Positions 16,614 through 25,520 of a DNA stretch of 64,000 nt are shown piece after piece. Source of the DNA: UBA1926 sp002337215 (GTDB lineage: Bacteria > Planctomycetota > Phycisphaerae > Phycisphaerales > UBA1924); assembly GCA_963973795.1 (NCBI GenBank), contig CAXBAF010000002.1:1-64000 (forward strand). Direction: 5' to 3'. The notes beneath the pieces were generated by a model. The model saw only the letters and a list, made by a program, of their open reading frames with translations, made no database searches and was not told the DNA's origin. Within the stretch, counting starts at the first letter, position 1, and the number at the start of each line of letters is the position of its first letter. The position numbers and the translations under genes were made by a program.

Positions 16614-17705
16614 ATGAGAATCTCGGTATTTGTCGCCCTCGTCGCCCTGATCGGATTCATGGTTGCGTCCATCGCACGCGGGGAATCGATCGGTCTTCCA
16701 ATGCTCCCCAAGCGTCTGGAAGGCCCGGCCCCCGACCGAGCCCACGCAACCGATCTACTCGATGCCTTCCCGCATTTGAAACTCGTCGACCTCGACAGCG
16801 ACGGCCGCGTCAGCGATGCCGATCTGATCGCGTGGATCGAGCAAGACCTCGCGCCGGACCTGATCATCGCGGATCGCAACGGCGATGGGTACCTGACCGC
16901 GACGGAGGAGGTCGCCGCGCTGATCGACGAACTCGATCGGCGCGCCCCGTCCGATGTTTCACCAGATGCGCGCACCAACGCCGCGGCTCGCGCCCTCGCC
17001 GCGATCGACGGGACGCTTACGCAGGCCCGCTACACCGGCGGACATCTCGGCGCGATCAGCCAAGGCTGGAGGCCTTCCCGCCACAACGCCCACACGTCCG
17101 GGTTCCGGTCCAAACGCGATCGCGACCGGTATCCCGAGAATCATGCCGCCCCGATCAGCCTGCGGTGGAGCGGGACACACTCCGTCACCGTCAGCAGGGC
17201 GTGGCCGGCGCAGCACGACGACGCGATCTCCAGATCATGGGGCGATGTCGGTGATGACCCCGGCGACCACGCGCTGACCACCAGCATCGGCTGGCCCGCT
17301 CGGCACACCCGCGGCGTGAGCATGGCGTATGTCACGCCCGAAGACGCGCCGTATCCGCTTCACTCGTCGTTTACGAGCAGCCGCTGGCCGCCCAACCACA
17401 CGTTTCGTCTGAGCGGCATGTTCCAGGACGCCGAGCACGATTCATCGACCAGCGCCACCTGGCAACACCTCGACCCCTCGGCGGTCGCCGGATGGCCCCC
17501 GAACCACACCGGCACGATTTCGACGACTTGGAACACCGAGAAACACGTGGCGCGCTGGCCCCCCGAGCACCACGGTTATGTGTCCACGTTCTGGCACCCC
17601 GATGCCCGCCGCGGGGAGGATCCTTGGTGGCCGGCGAACCATGCATTGACCACAAGCCGGAACGATCAGATCCCCGCGCTCGACGCCGGGGGCGGCTGCG
17701 ACTGA
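16614..17705 (+). CDS. Secreted EF-hand protein with 13 H-x4-S repeats, second paralogue
   Basis: 363 residues. A signal peptide (ISVFVALVALIGFMVASIARG) is followed by two EF-hand-like loops, residues 59-70 (DLDSDGRVSDAD) and 87-98 (DRNGDGYLTATE). Residues 144-348 form a repeat region with His at position 1, Ser at 6 and, in most units, Trp/Phe/Tyr at 9, often led by WPPNH. His-Ser pairs fall at 144/149, 157/162, 177/182, 189/194, 201/206, 219/224, 231/236, 250/255, 262/267, 275/280, 298/303, 319/324 and 343/348. The protein ends GGGCD, with a second-last Cys like the dockerin proteins. It follows the first paralogue by 52 bases. I recognise no function for the repeat; a calcium-responsive surface or binding role is only a guess. 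Confidence 0.85.
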   Translation: MRISVFVALVALIGFMVASIARGESIGLPMLPKRLEGPAPDRAHATDLLDAFPHLKLVDLDSDGRVSDADLIAWIEQDLAPDLIIADRNGDGYLTATEEVAALIDELDRRAPSDVSPDARTNAAARALAAIDGTLTQARYTGGHLGAISQGWRPSRHNAHTSGFRSKRDRDRYPENHAAPISLRWSGTHSVTVSRAWPAQHDDAISRSWGDVGDDPGDHALTTSIGWPARHTRGVSMAYVTPEDAPYPLHSSFTSSRWPPNHTFRLSGMFQDAEHDSSTSATWQHLDPSAVAGWPPNHTGTISTTWNTEKHVARWPPEHHGYVSTFWHPDARRGEDPWWPANHALTTSRNDQIPALDAGGGCD

Positions 17706-17740
17706 ACCCGTACCGATCGCGTCGCAGGAGATTCATCCCC

Positions 17741-19049
17741 ATGTTCGTGACGCTCGCGGCACACTGGATCCTCGCCCTACTCTCCGCGACCGGCCCGCAG
17801 ACAGGCACACAGACCAGCGCGCCGACCGGCACTGAGACCGCGGCGGACGTATTCCACTCGCTCGAACTCAATCAGGCCTTCATCGAGGCCCGCCGGCCCG
17901 AACTCCGCGACGCGACCGACCGAGAGACAAAGACAGGTGCCCTCCGGCTGCGCGAGCCGCCCGTCGGAACGCCGAAGCCCGATTTCGACGACCCCCGGTC
18001 GGTCGTCCGCTTCCTGCTGGGCGTGATCGAGTCGGGAACGGTCTACCCCACCGAGGGCTACTTCTACTTCCGATTCGATCTCGACGGCCGGCGTATCAGC
18101 GGCAACCTCCGTTTCACGTCGATCGCCGACGGCGTGCTGCACACCGGGTATTTCGAGACCGGCGGCGCAGACCACACGCCAGGCATGCCATCCAAACCCG
18201 GCATCGGCGCCGTCCGCACCGGAACCTTCGGCGCCGAGCAGGGGCTCACGGTCGTCACCGAACCGAGCGACGAAGGCGAGACCACGCACCGCGTCTCGCT
18301 CGACGGAGAGTCGGCGACGTTCGTCGTCCCCGCGCTCTACCGCGCCCGGCCCGCGTCACTCAAACTCCGAGACGGCGAGCGCTTCGTCAGCGGGGTGCTC
18401 GACGAGTCCGGCTACGCGCTCGCGCTCATCTTCAACGAACACGATCCCGCCTTCCGCTTCCTCCTCCACCCAGATCTCGAACCCCCGGAAACGCTCACGC
18501 CGATCGATCACACGCACCAGAACCGAGTACAACTCTTCATCGGGACCGAGTCCGGATTCGTCTTCATACGCGACGAAGCCGCGGGTGATCGAGAGACGGT
18601 TAACGGGACCGATCGAGAAACCAGCCGCCTCGCCCTCGTCGGTGTCGACCGAGCGCGGATTATGGCAAACGACTACTTCGACGGGCCGTTCGATCAGGTC
18701 CCACCCGACCTCGCACTCAGGCCCTTGCTCCACGCGGCGTACCCCTACACCCGCACGGCGTCCCCGGTCGATGAGCACGGCAACTTCATCGGGCGGGAGT
18801 CCTCACGCGTCGCGATCGCGCCCTACACCGCTTACGCAAGCACGGACGAACTCACCGACGCGATCGGCATCGCGGCCGTTGATGAAGAGACCGCTCGGCC
18901 CGATACCGCTTCACTGATCCTGGTCCTCACCCGGGAGTACCAGCAAGACTTCGTGCCACCCTTTTGGCCAGAGCCCGATCCCCGACGCTCTGCCGGTCGG
19001 CCCGGAGCCCGTGACGCTGCAGGACATTCTCGAGCGACGCGGCGATTAG
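17741..19049 (+). pseudogene. Exported protein of unknown function with a late one-base frameshift
   Basis: Starts at ATG 17741 after a CAGGAG site, 35 bases behind the repeat protein. The N-terminus is a signal peptide (FVTLAAHWILALLSA) and then a Thr-rich stretch. The body has no motif I recognise. It appears intact to DFVPPFWPEPDP near residue 413. From there the open frame turns into Arg/Pro-rich nonsense and runs 125 bases into the opposing gene, to 19177. Skipping one C in the CCCC run at 18980-18983 instead yields DALPVGPEPVTLQDILERRG and a stop at 19049, only 3 bases from the opposing gene's stop. The second reading is more natural and gives 435 residues. Confidence 0.7.
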
Positions 19050-19052
19050 AAC

Positions 19053-20132
19053 TCATTCGTCCTCTTCGTCGTCGTCCTCGTCATCGGCGGGCTTCTTTCT
19101 CTTCCTGTCCGGGATGGGCCCGCCCAGCCCCGCGAGTTGGATCACGAGCCCCAGCAGGAACACGAACACCCAGATGAACGCCCAGACCACCGGGGGCTGG
19201 TCCGTCGCCTCGCGGACACTCGGGACGTACGCCTCGAGCAGCAGCCCCGCCGCGGTGAGCCACGCCGCCGACCCGACCAGCGCCGTGATGAACGCGGTCG
19301 ATTTTCGGGGCATGAAGAACCCGACGAAGAGCCCGAGCGCGAGCCCGCCGAACGTCGAGCCCATCACCAGCACACGCTCGCGTGCAGACAACGCGTTCCA
19401 CCGTTCTTTCGCGAGGTCGTAGCTCTCGCGGACGATCGCCTCGCACCGCACCGCGATCGCGCGGAAGCGTTCGCCGTTCGCGTCGTCTTCGATCTCTTCC
19501 TCGCCCGAGTCATCCGCGGCGTTGCGGCCGCCCCCGCCCAGGAACGAATCCGCCTCCCGGAGCGTCCGCGTGAGTTCCTTCAGGGTCATCTTCTGACCCG
19601 TGTACGGGTTCTCGAACAGGAGATGGCCGTCCGCGGCGCGGTCGCTATCGTCGATCTCGAACGCAGGCGGCGGGTTCTCATCTGGGAGGGGGTTGTAGGA
19701 CAGGTAGATCGCACCGCCCATGAACCCCACCACCGCGAGCCCGATCGCTGCGGCGAAGACGATCGCGAGCTTGAGCGCCATCAAGGAGAGAACGAGCCCG
19801 ATCACCGCCCCGATGCCCGCCCCGACGACGGCGCTGGGCTGACCCAGGACGGTCTCGCTCCCGAACGCGGGTAACGCGATCATGCCGACCAGCCCGCCGA
19901 GCACAAAGCCCGCGATCCCGAAGATCGGCTTGAGGATCTTGCCCCCGAACAGCCAGAGCGCGAGCCCGCCGATGAGCATGATCCCCGCCGCCGCGTGCGC
20001 TTCGACCGGCAACGCCTCGACAAGGCTGAAGACCTCGTCGACGCCCCGGCTCATCGCCCCGTTGACGGACTCATCGCCCGCGCCTTCGGCGGCTTGGGCA
20101 AGCACGAGATTGAGCATTATCTCTGGGCGCAT
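19053..20132 (-). CDS. Multi-pass membrane protein of unknown function
   Basis: 359 residues. Two blocks of membrane helices are visible: about four between residues 48 and 145 (glycine-rich, e.g. PIFGIAGFVLGGLVGMIALP), and about three between residues 255 and 335 (VLVMGSTFGGLALGLFVGFF and later FIWVFVFLLGLVIQLAGLGG). Between them lies a soluble acidic loop of about 100 residues. The C-terminus is a cytoplasmic-looking basic then acidic tail (RKRKKPADDEDDDEEDE). The layout resembles glycine-zipper TMEM198/DUF4203-type proteins, but I cannot assign it with confidence. A second Met at 20117 is an alternative start. It is convergent with the gene at 17741. Confidence 0.8.
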   Translation of the reverse strand: MRPEIMLNLVLAQAAEGAGDESVNGAMSRGVDEVFSLVEALPVEAHAAAGIMLIGGLALWLFGGKILKPIFGIAGFVLGGLVGMIALPAFGSETVLGQPSAVVGAGIGAVIGLVLSLMALKLAIVFAAAIGLAVVGFMGGAIYLSYNPLPDENPPPAFEIDDSDRAADGHLLFENPYTGQKMTLKELTRTLREADSFLGGGGRNAADDSGEEEIEDDANGERFRAIAVRCEAIVRESYDLAKERWNALSARERVLVMGSTFGGLALGLFVGFFMPRKSTAFITALVGSAAWLTAAGLLLEAYVPSVREATDQPPVVWAFIWVFVFLLGLVIQLAGLGGPIPDRKRKKPADDEDDDEEDE

Positions 20133-20337
20133 GGATCAGGGTTCCGGGAGCCGCGTCGGCATATCCGCACGCGTTCATCATCGGGATTCGGATCCTGAAC
20201 CCGCGATTTTCTCGGCATGCCGGCATCGGAATCCCCGTTTTCGACGGTTCGGGGGTGGACAGACCCGCGCCGTTCGGCGATAAACCCGAGCACAGCCTCC
20301 GCATCGCCCCCATGCCTCCGACGAGAGCCCCCCTCCC

Positions 20338-21588
20338 ATGGCAAAGAAACCCGCGAAAAAGACGAGCAAGAACGCCTCCGCAACAAAGAGAGCCGGGAAG
20401 GCTGCCACAAAGCCCGCCTCGAAGACCCCCCAGAAACAGGCGGCTCAGGCGGGCACTCGAAAAGAAACCAAAGACGCCTCGGCCGAGCTCAACGCGCTGC
20501 GCAAGAAGATCGACCGCCTCGACATCAAACTCGTCGCGCTGCTCAACGAGCGCGCGGGGGCCGTCGTCGAGATCGGCAGGCTCAAGCGGGGATCGGGCAC
20601 GCCCATCTACGCCCCCCACCGCGAGCGTGAGGTGCTCGCCAAGGCCCTGTCGGCGAACAAAGGTCCGCTGCCCGACCGCGCCATCGAGGGCATCTACCGC
20701 GAGATGATGTCCGGCTCGTTCGCACTGGAACAGCCCCTGCGTATCGGCTATCTGGGCCCTCCGGGCTCGCAGTCGCACGTCGCCGCGGTCAAGCAGTTCG
20801 GGTCGTCTGTTGAGTACGACGACCTGCACGAGATCGGGGGCGTCTTCACCGAGGTCCGCCGGGGGCACGTCAACTACGGGCTCGTCCCGATCGAGAACTC
20901 GACCGGGGGCGGGATCGCCGAGGCGATGGACGCGTTCACCGGCGCCGCCGGCGATCTGTCGATCTACGCGGAGGTGCAGATCGCGATCCACCACGCGCTG
21001 CTCGCCAACTGCCCGCCCGCCGAGATCCGCCGGGTCTATTCCAAGCCCGAGGTCTTCGCCCAGTGCCGGGGCTGGCTCAGCCAGCAGTTGCCCAAAGCGG
21101 ATCTCATCCCCGCGGCGAGCAGCAGCCGGGCGGCCCAGATCGCTCAGGACGAGAACCAGAAGGCCGTGGAGATCGGGCACGACCAGACCACCGCGGCGAT
21201 CGGCACGACCCTCGCCGGCGAGATGTACGGCCTCAAGACTCTCTTCCCGCGCATCGAGGACAACCCCAACAACATCACGCGGTTCCTGATCTTGAGCAAA
21301 GAGCAGGCCCGCCGGACGGGCGACGACAAGACCAGCGTGATGTTCACCACCGAGGACCGCCCCGGCGCCCTCGTCGAGGTGCTCGGCGTGTTCCAGAGCG
21401 CGGGGATCAACCTCAGCCACCTCGACAAGCGCCCGAGCGGGCAGGAAAACTGGACCTACACCTTCTTCGCCGACGCGCAGGGGCACATCGAAGACGACGG
21501 CATGCGCACCGCGCTGGCCCGCGTCAAGGCCCACTGCAAGGACATGAGCGTGCTGGGGAGCTATCCGCGGAGTGAGCGGATCCTGTGA
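20338..21588 (+). CDS. pheA: Bifunctional chorismate mutase / prephenate dehydratase
   Basis: Converts chorismate to prephenate and on to phenylpyruvate, the route to phenylalanine. The 416-residue product has a Lys/Ala-rich lead (1-45), an AroQ chorismate mutase helix bundle (about 48-130, LRKKIDRLDIKLVALLNERA), the dehydratase domain (about 140-325, with YLGPPGSQSHVAA, VPIENSTGGGI and the catalytic NNITRFLIL), and a C-terminal ACT domain (about 330-416, TTEDRPGALVEVLGVFQSAG) for Phe feedback. All three parts are intact. The basic N-terminal lead is unusual for a P-protein and may be disordered. It is transcribed alone. Confidence 0.96.
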   Translation: MAKKPAKKTSKNASATKRAGKAATKPASKTPQKQAAQAGTRKETKDASAELNALRKKIDRLDIKLVALLNERAGAVVEIGRLKRGSGTPIYAPHREREVLAKALSANKGPLPDRAIEGIYREMMSGSFALEQPLRIGYLGPPGSQSHVAAVKQFGSSVEYDDLHEIGGVFTEVRRGHVNYGLVPIENSTGGGIAEAMDAFTGAAGDLSIYAEVQIAIHHALLANCPPAEIRRVYSKPEVFAQCRGWLSQQLPKADLIPAASSSRAAQIAQDENQKAVEIGHDQTTAAIGTTLAGEMYGLKTLFPRIEDNPNNITRFLILSKEQARRTGDDKTSVMFTTEDRPGALVEVLGVFQSAGINLSHLDKRPSGQENWTYTFFADAQGHIEDDGMRTALARVKAHCKDMSVLGSYPRSERIL

Positions 21589-21625
21589 CGGTTCCGCCCG
21601 TCCCGCGACGCCCGACCGTGCAGGC

Positions 21626-22306
21626 TCAGGGGCACCCGCCCGAGAACAGCGTGACAAATCCCACGATGTCGTCGAGGTCGAAGACGCCGTCGCCGTCGAA
21701 GTCGGCCGCGGGGGACTGGGCCGAGAACGCGGAAACGAACCCGACGATATCGGTGAGGTCCAACACGCCGAAAGGTTCGGCGAGATCGGCGTCGTTGCAC
21801 GCCTGCGGCTCGCCCGCCGCGCGGTAGTCGACGAACACCCTCTGGATCTCCATCTCGAACTGGTCGCCGCCGTCGACATGCACGACGAAGGGCCCGATCC
21901 CGAACTGGGTCACCAGGTCGTATTCCCCGTCGGGGAACGTCGTGCCGGCTCCCCCATAGAACCCGGGCTCCATCGGGATGAACGCGTAGATAAAGTTGAC
22001 CCCGTCCCCGGCAAACCCCAGATAATCCGCCGATGCGGGGTTGTTGTCCTGGATGTAGAGCCCCACCGGACCGCCCGATGCCTCGTAGCCGAGCATGGCG
22101 AAGGTCCATGTCCCGCCCAGCACCTCGATGACTCGCGGGTTAGGCGACGGGTTCGTCACATCCGGGAACTCCATCACCATGCTCGCCGGAGTCCCATCGA
22201 CGTTGCCCTCGACGGTGAATGTCGCGGAGGGGGTGTCGAGCCCCGCCGCCGCCGCCTGCGTGAGAACCGCCAGCCCGAACGCCATCGAGAATCGTTGCGT
22301 GGTCAT
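21626..22306 (-). CDS. Secreted GC-type dockerin protein
   Basis: 226 residues from ATG 22306 with GGAAGG upstream. A signal peptide (FSMAFGLAVLTQAAAAG) is followed by a beta-rich domain, residues 25-165, with no recognised motif (VEVLGGTWTFAMLGYE-like sandwich). The C-terminus has two dockerin-like units: one starting at CNDADLAEPFGVLDLTDIVG, and DFDGDGVFDLDDIVGFVTLF with a full calcium loop, ending SGGCP. Only the second unit keeps the Asp ligands. This is the third GC-ended dockerin protein in the window and the most typical of them. Confidence 0.85.
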   Translation of the reverse strand: MTTQRFSMAFGLAVLTQAAAAGLDTPSATFTVEGNVDGTPASMVMEFPDVTNPSPNPRVIEVLGGTWTFAMLGYEASGGPVGLYIQDNNPASADYLGFAGDGVNFIYAFIPMEPGFYGGAGTTFPDGEYDLVTQFGIGPFVVHVDGGDQFEMEIQRVFVDYRAAGEPQACNDADLAEPFGVLDLTDIVGFVSAFSAQSPAADFDGDGVFDLDDIVGFVTLFSGGCP

Positions 22307-22356
22307 TGTGTTGCCTTCCGATCGGGATGAAACTGTTCCCATCCGACCATAGAGAG

Positions 22357-23793
22357 TCACCGCTCGCGGGCAATGGCGCGGTGGAGCATAAAAAATCCCA
22401 CCGCCCCCACCGCGACCACGGCCGCGCCGATGAGGAACACCCACGCCCCCGCGCCGGGACGCACCCTCTCGAACCACTCGTAGACCGCGATGCCCACGAA
22501 AGACGCCGCGAGGCCCCGGATGCCGGTCAGCGTCACGTGCACCGCCATGTACTGGGCCGCGTTGTCGTCGCGTGCGAAGTCGTTGTGCCCCAGGTTCCAG
22601 GCGAGCGCCCCCCCCGCGAAGGCGACACCCCGCACGACGACCGCGGCGTAGAGAATCCAGACCGCCTCCGTGCGCACGCTCACGAAGATCAGCACCGCCA
22701 TGATCGCGAACAGCCAGGAGTGCAGGGCGCGGTAGGTCGCGATGTGCCAGCGGTCGAGCAGCTTGGCCCACTGCGTCACGATCAGGGGCATCGTGAGGAT
22801 CGGGATGACGTGCGTCACCAGCATGCTGCGGAAGTAGTCGAGGTCGAAGACCTCTTTGACCACCACGACGATGACCGGGATCAGCATCAGGTTGCCCACC
22901 CCGATCAGGAACTGGCAGAGCATGAAGAAGCCGTACCTTTTGTCGGTCAGCAGCAGGTTCAGCATCCGCAGCGGGTTGAACGAGGGGCGGTCGTCGCCCT
23001 CGTTGGCGGCCTCGGCGCGCAGCAGACGCCGGTGCCCCCGCAGGCGGATCTTGCTCCACGACCAGATCCCCAGGCAGCTCACCAGCGCCCCCGCGGGCAT
23101 CATCAGACGGAACAGCGAGGGGTCGCGGTCCATCACGAACCCGACGATCGCCCCGACCGAGGCGAGCACGATCGTCACCACCGTCACGATCCGGCTGGTC
23201 AGATAGGCCCGGACGGGCTTGGCGTAGTTGTTCCGCCACACCACCGCCCGCAGCGTCACGACCCCCGCCAGGCAGATGCGCGCGCTCACAGCGCACACCA
23301 GCACCATGACGAGTCCGCTCGGCGAGCGAGGCGCGAGCGCCATCATCGCGACCAGGATCGCCACCCCGATCTGCAGCAGGTTCACGCTGCGGATCTTGTG
23401 CTTCCCGTGCGTCAGCCTCGCCCAGAGGAAGCTCGTGATGTTCGCGAAGGCCGGGGCCGCGGTGAGCGTGGCGACCGCGAAGTTCAACTTTGTGCCGTCG
23501 ACGACCCCGTCGAAGTATTTCTTGACGATCACGCCGATCACGCCGCCCTCGGTGAGCCCGACCAGCCAGGGCAGGAACAGGCCGGCGAGGATCTCCTGCC
23601 GGTAGCTGTGCCGGGACATCGCGGGCATCGAAGCGGGGCGGAACGAGTCGAGGGTGCGCACAAACAGGGCGAACGGGTTCTCGGCACGCATCCACGCGGG
23701 GGCCTCACGCCGGGGCGGATGGGCCGACGGGCCGGGCGGGGCGCCTTCGGAGGGTTCGCGATCCTGATGCGAGTTGTCCGGCGTCGGCGTCAC
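22357..23793 (-). CDS. MFS-like multi-pass membrane transporter
   Basis: 478 residues with about 10-12 hydrophobic helices spread from residue 68 to the C-terminus. An amphipathic loop in the centre (SWSKIRLRGHRRLLRAEAA) separates two bundles, the usual 6+6 arrangement of the major facilitator superfamily. The first 65 residues are Pro/Arg/Glu-rich and cytoplasmic. The substrate is unknown. The start is GTG at 23793; a Met at 23691 (MRAENPFALF) would drop most of the polar lead and cannot be excluded. It lies behind nothing on its strand and is divergent from exbB. Confidence 0.78.
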   Translation of the reverse strand: MTPTPDNSHQDREPSEGAPPGPSAHPPRREAPAWMRAENPFALFVRTLDSFRPASMPAMSRHSYRQEILAGLFLPWLVGLTEGGVIGVIVKKYFDGVVDGTKLNFAVATLTAAPAFANITSFLWARLTHGKHKIRSVNLLQIGVAILVAMMALAPRSPSGLVMVLVCAVSARICLAGVVTLRAVVWRNNYAKPVRAYLTSRIVTVVTIVLASVGAIVGFVMDRDPSLFRLMMPAGALVSCLGIWSWSKIRLRGHRRLLRAEAANEGDDRPSFNPLRMLNLLLTDKRYGFFMLCQFLIGVGNLMLIPVIVVVVKEVFDLDYFRSMLVTHVIPILTMPLIVTQWAKLLDRWHIATYRALHSWLFAIMAVLIFVSVRTEAVWILYAAVVVRGVAFAGGALAWNLGHNDFARDDNAAQYMAVHVTLTGIRGLAASFVGIAVYEWFERVRPGAGAWVFLIGAAVVAVGAVGFFMLHRAIARER

Positions 23794-23880
23794 TCAAGAT
23801 CGTTCGCACACCCGAGCCGCGAAACCGGCACCCTCCGAAGATTGTCGCGATGCGCACAGCGTCCCCGATAACTGTTTCGT

Positions 23881-24594
23881 ATGCCCATCGCTGAACTATC
23901 ACAGTTTCCCTGCGCGCTTGCCCAGGCGGAATCCGGGGGCGACCTCTGGCGGCTGTTCGCCCAGTCGTTCGACGTCTTCACCGTCCTGCTCGTCGTCGGC
24001 TCGATGTACGCGTCGGGCGTGATCGTGCGCTGCGCGCTCGACATCCGCCGGACGAACATCCTGCCCAGCCAACAAGCCGAGCGCGCGCGCCGTCTCGTGC
24101 GACAGGAACGCTGGGGAGAACTCCGCGAGTTCGCGCGCACGCAATCGGGATACCTCGGATCGGTCCTGGGCGCGGCGGTCGCCGAGGCGAGCCGGGGGCG
24201 CGACGTCATGGACGACGCCGCGGAGCTTGCGGCGAGCACCGAGACCGCGTCGTGGTTCCGCCGGTGCGAGCCGCTGAGCCTGATCGGGAACCTGGGCCCG
24301 CTGGTCGGGCTCGCGGGGACCGTGTGGGGCATGATCCTCGCGTTCACGAGCCTGGGCGAGACCGGGGGCCAGGCCGGGCCTGCCGAATTGAGCGAGGGGA
24401 TCAGCAAGGCGCTCTTCCACACCCTGCTCGGGCTGGTGCTCGCGATCCCTTGCCTGCTCGCTTTCGGCTATTTCCGTTCAAAGACCGACACGCTGTGCAC
24501 CGAGGCGATCACCGAGACCGCCAGGCTCGTGGGGCGGATCCCCGCGGGTGACGACTGCCCCGAGGCGCTGAAACCCGACCCCAGCGAGATCTGA
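23881..24594 (+). CDS. exbB: MotA/TolQ/ExbB proton channel family protein
   Basis: 237 residues. The first membrane helix is near residue 35 (VFTVLLVVGSMYASGVIV), followed by a cytoplasmic loop and two helices near 135-155 and 180-200 (GPLVGLAGTVWGMILAFTSL and LFHTLLGLVLAIPCLLAFGY). The TVWGMI...GI..AL pattern is the ExbB/TolQ signature. With ExbD it uses the proton gradient to power an outer-membrane or envelope process. It opens a three-gene operon: the stop overlaps the next ATG by one base. No TonB or outer-membrane receptor gene is adjacent. Confidence 0.93.
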   Translation: MPIAELSQFPCALAQAESGGDLWRLFAQSFDVFTVLLVVGSMYASGVIVRCALDIRRTNILPSQQAERARRLVRQERWGELREFARTQSGYLGSVLGAAVAEASRGRDVMDDAAELAASTETASWFRRCEPLSLIGNLGPLVGLAGTVWGMILAFTSLGETGGQAGPAELSEGISKALFHTLLGLVLAIPCLLAFGYFRSKTDTLCTEAITETARLVGRIPAGDDCPEALKPDPSEI

Positions 24595-25043
24595 TGCGTG
24601 GGACTCGGACCATCATGGGCGCGCGCACGAACGCAGCGGGACATCTCAATGTCACGCCGCTGATCGATATTGTCATGGTGCTCATCATCTTCTTTCTGCT
24701 CGTCGGCCAGCTCGCGATGGATCGGCAGGGCGATGTCGAGCTTCCGGAGTCCGCGAGCGGCGAGCCCGCGACCCCGGAGTCGGCACCGATCGCGGTGGCG
24801 GTCGAAGCCGACGGCCGGCTGGTCATCGACGGGCGCACAACCCAGCCCGACAAATTGCTCCCGGTGCTTCTGGTGATGGCGAATCAACGGCCCGGCGCCC
24901 CGGTGCAGATCCGCGCGGACCGGGCGACGGCATACGGGTCCGTGCGCGCCGTGCTCGACACGTGCCGGGAGGCGGGCATCGCGACGGTCGAACTCGCGGC
25001 GACGCCCGCGGCACCGCAGGCCGGAGATGGGGCAACGCCATGA
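24594..25043 (+). CDS. exbD: ExbD/TolR-family biopolymer transport protein, first copy
   Basis: 149 residues. A short N-terminal cytoplasmic part leads into one helix with the proton-carrying Asp25 in NVTPLIDIVMVLIIFFLLVG, followed by a periplasmic domain (VEADGRLVIDG and PVQIRADRATAYGSVRAVLD) typical of ExbD/TolR. It overlaps exbB by one base and the next exbD by four (ATGA), so the three are translationally coupled. An internal Met at residue 8 could be the real start. Confidence 0.93.
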   Translation: MRGTRTIMGARTNAAGHLNVTPLIDIVMVLIIFFLLVGQLAMDRQGDVELPESASGEPATPESAPIAVAVEADGRLVIDGRTTQPDKLLPVLLVMANQRPGAPVQIRADRATAYGSVRAVLDTCREAGIATVELAATPAAPQAGDGATP

Positions 25044-25501
25044 ATCCGTCAACAGGTGCATGGCGACGACGCGATGCGCGGGCCGACTATGAGGAGCACC
25101 ACGCGGGTCCCAACATGACCCCGATGGTGGATGTTGTGTTGGTCATCCTGATCTTCTTCATGGCGAGCACCGTCATCCTGGGCCCCGAGTTGCTGCTCGC
25201 GACGGGGCTCGATGCGGCGGTGCCCCCGCCCGAAGAAGGCGACGCTCGCTTCGCGATCGAGCGCCCGGTTTTCGAGATCTCGATCGGCGTGACGGAAGGC
25301 CGCGTGGTGGTCAGCGGGTTGGGCTTGACCGATGCGCCGCTGGAATCGCTCGCGGGGTCGGCCCGATCGCTCGCGGGCGGGCTCTCGGCGGGTGATGTGC
25401 GCATGGTGATCGCCCCGGACGACCGCGTGCCCTATGACGCGGTGATCGGGGTGCAGGACATCCTGCGTGAGGCGGGGTTCCGATCGATCGGGCTGCGATA
25501 G
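25040..25501 (+). CDS. ExbD/TolR-family biopolymer transport protein, second copy
   Basis: 153 residues. Same design as its neighbour: basic N-terminus, Asp31 in NMTPMVDVVLVILIFFMAST, then a periplasmic domain with IGVTEGRVVVSGLGL and a final VIGVQDILREAGFRSIGL. The sequence is well diverged from the first ExbD, so this looks like an old pair working as a heteromer rather than a recent duplicate. A longer upstream frame is a reading artefact; ATG 25040 overlaps the previous stop. Last gene of the exbB-exbD-exbD operon, convergent with tatA. Confidence 0.93.
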   Translation: MNPSTGAWRRRDARADYEEHHAGPNMTPMVDVVLVILIFFMASTVILGPELLLATGLDAAVPPPEEGDARFAIERPVFEISIGVTEGRVVVSGLGLTDAPLESLAGSARSLAGGLSAGDVRMVIAPDDRVPYDAVIGVQDILREAGFRSIGLR

Positions 25502-25520
25502 CCGACCTTCGGGAACCGGC

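Noticed and set aside
20071..21879. Open frame of 602 codons on the minus strand
   Set aside because: Antisense to pheA, which has intact mutase, dehydratase and ACT parts.
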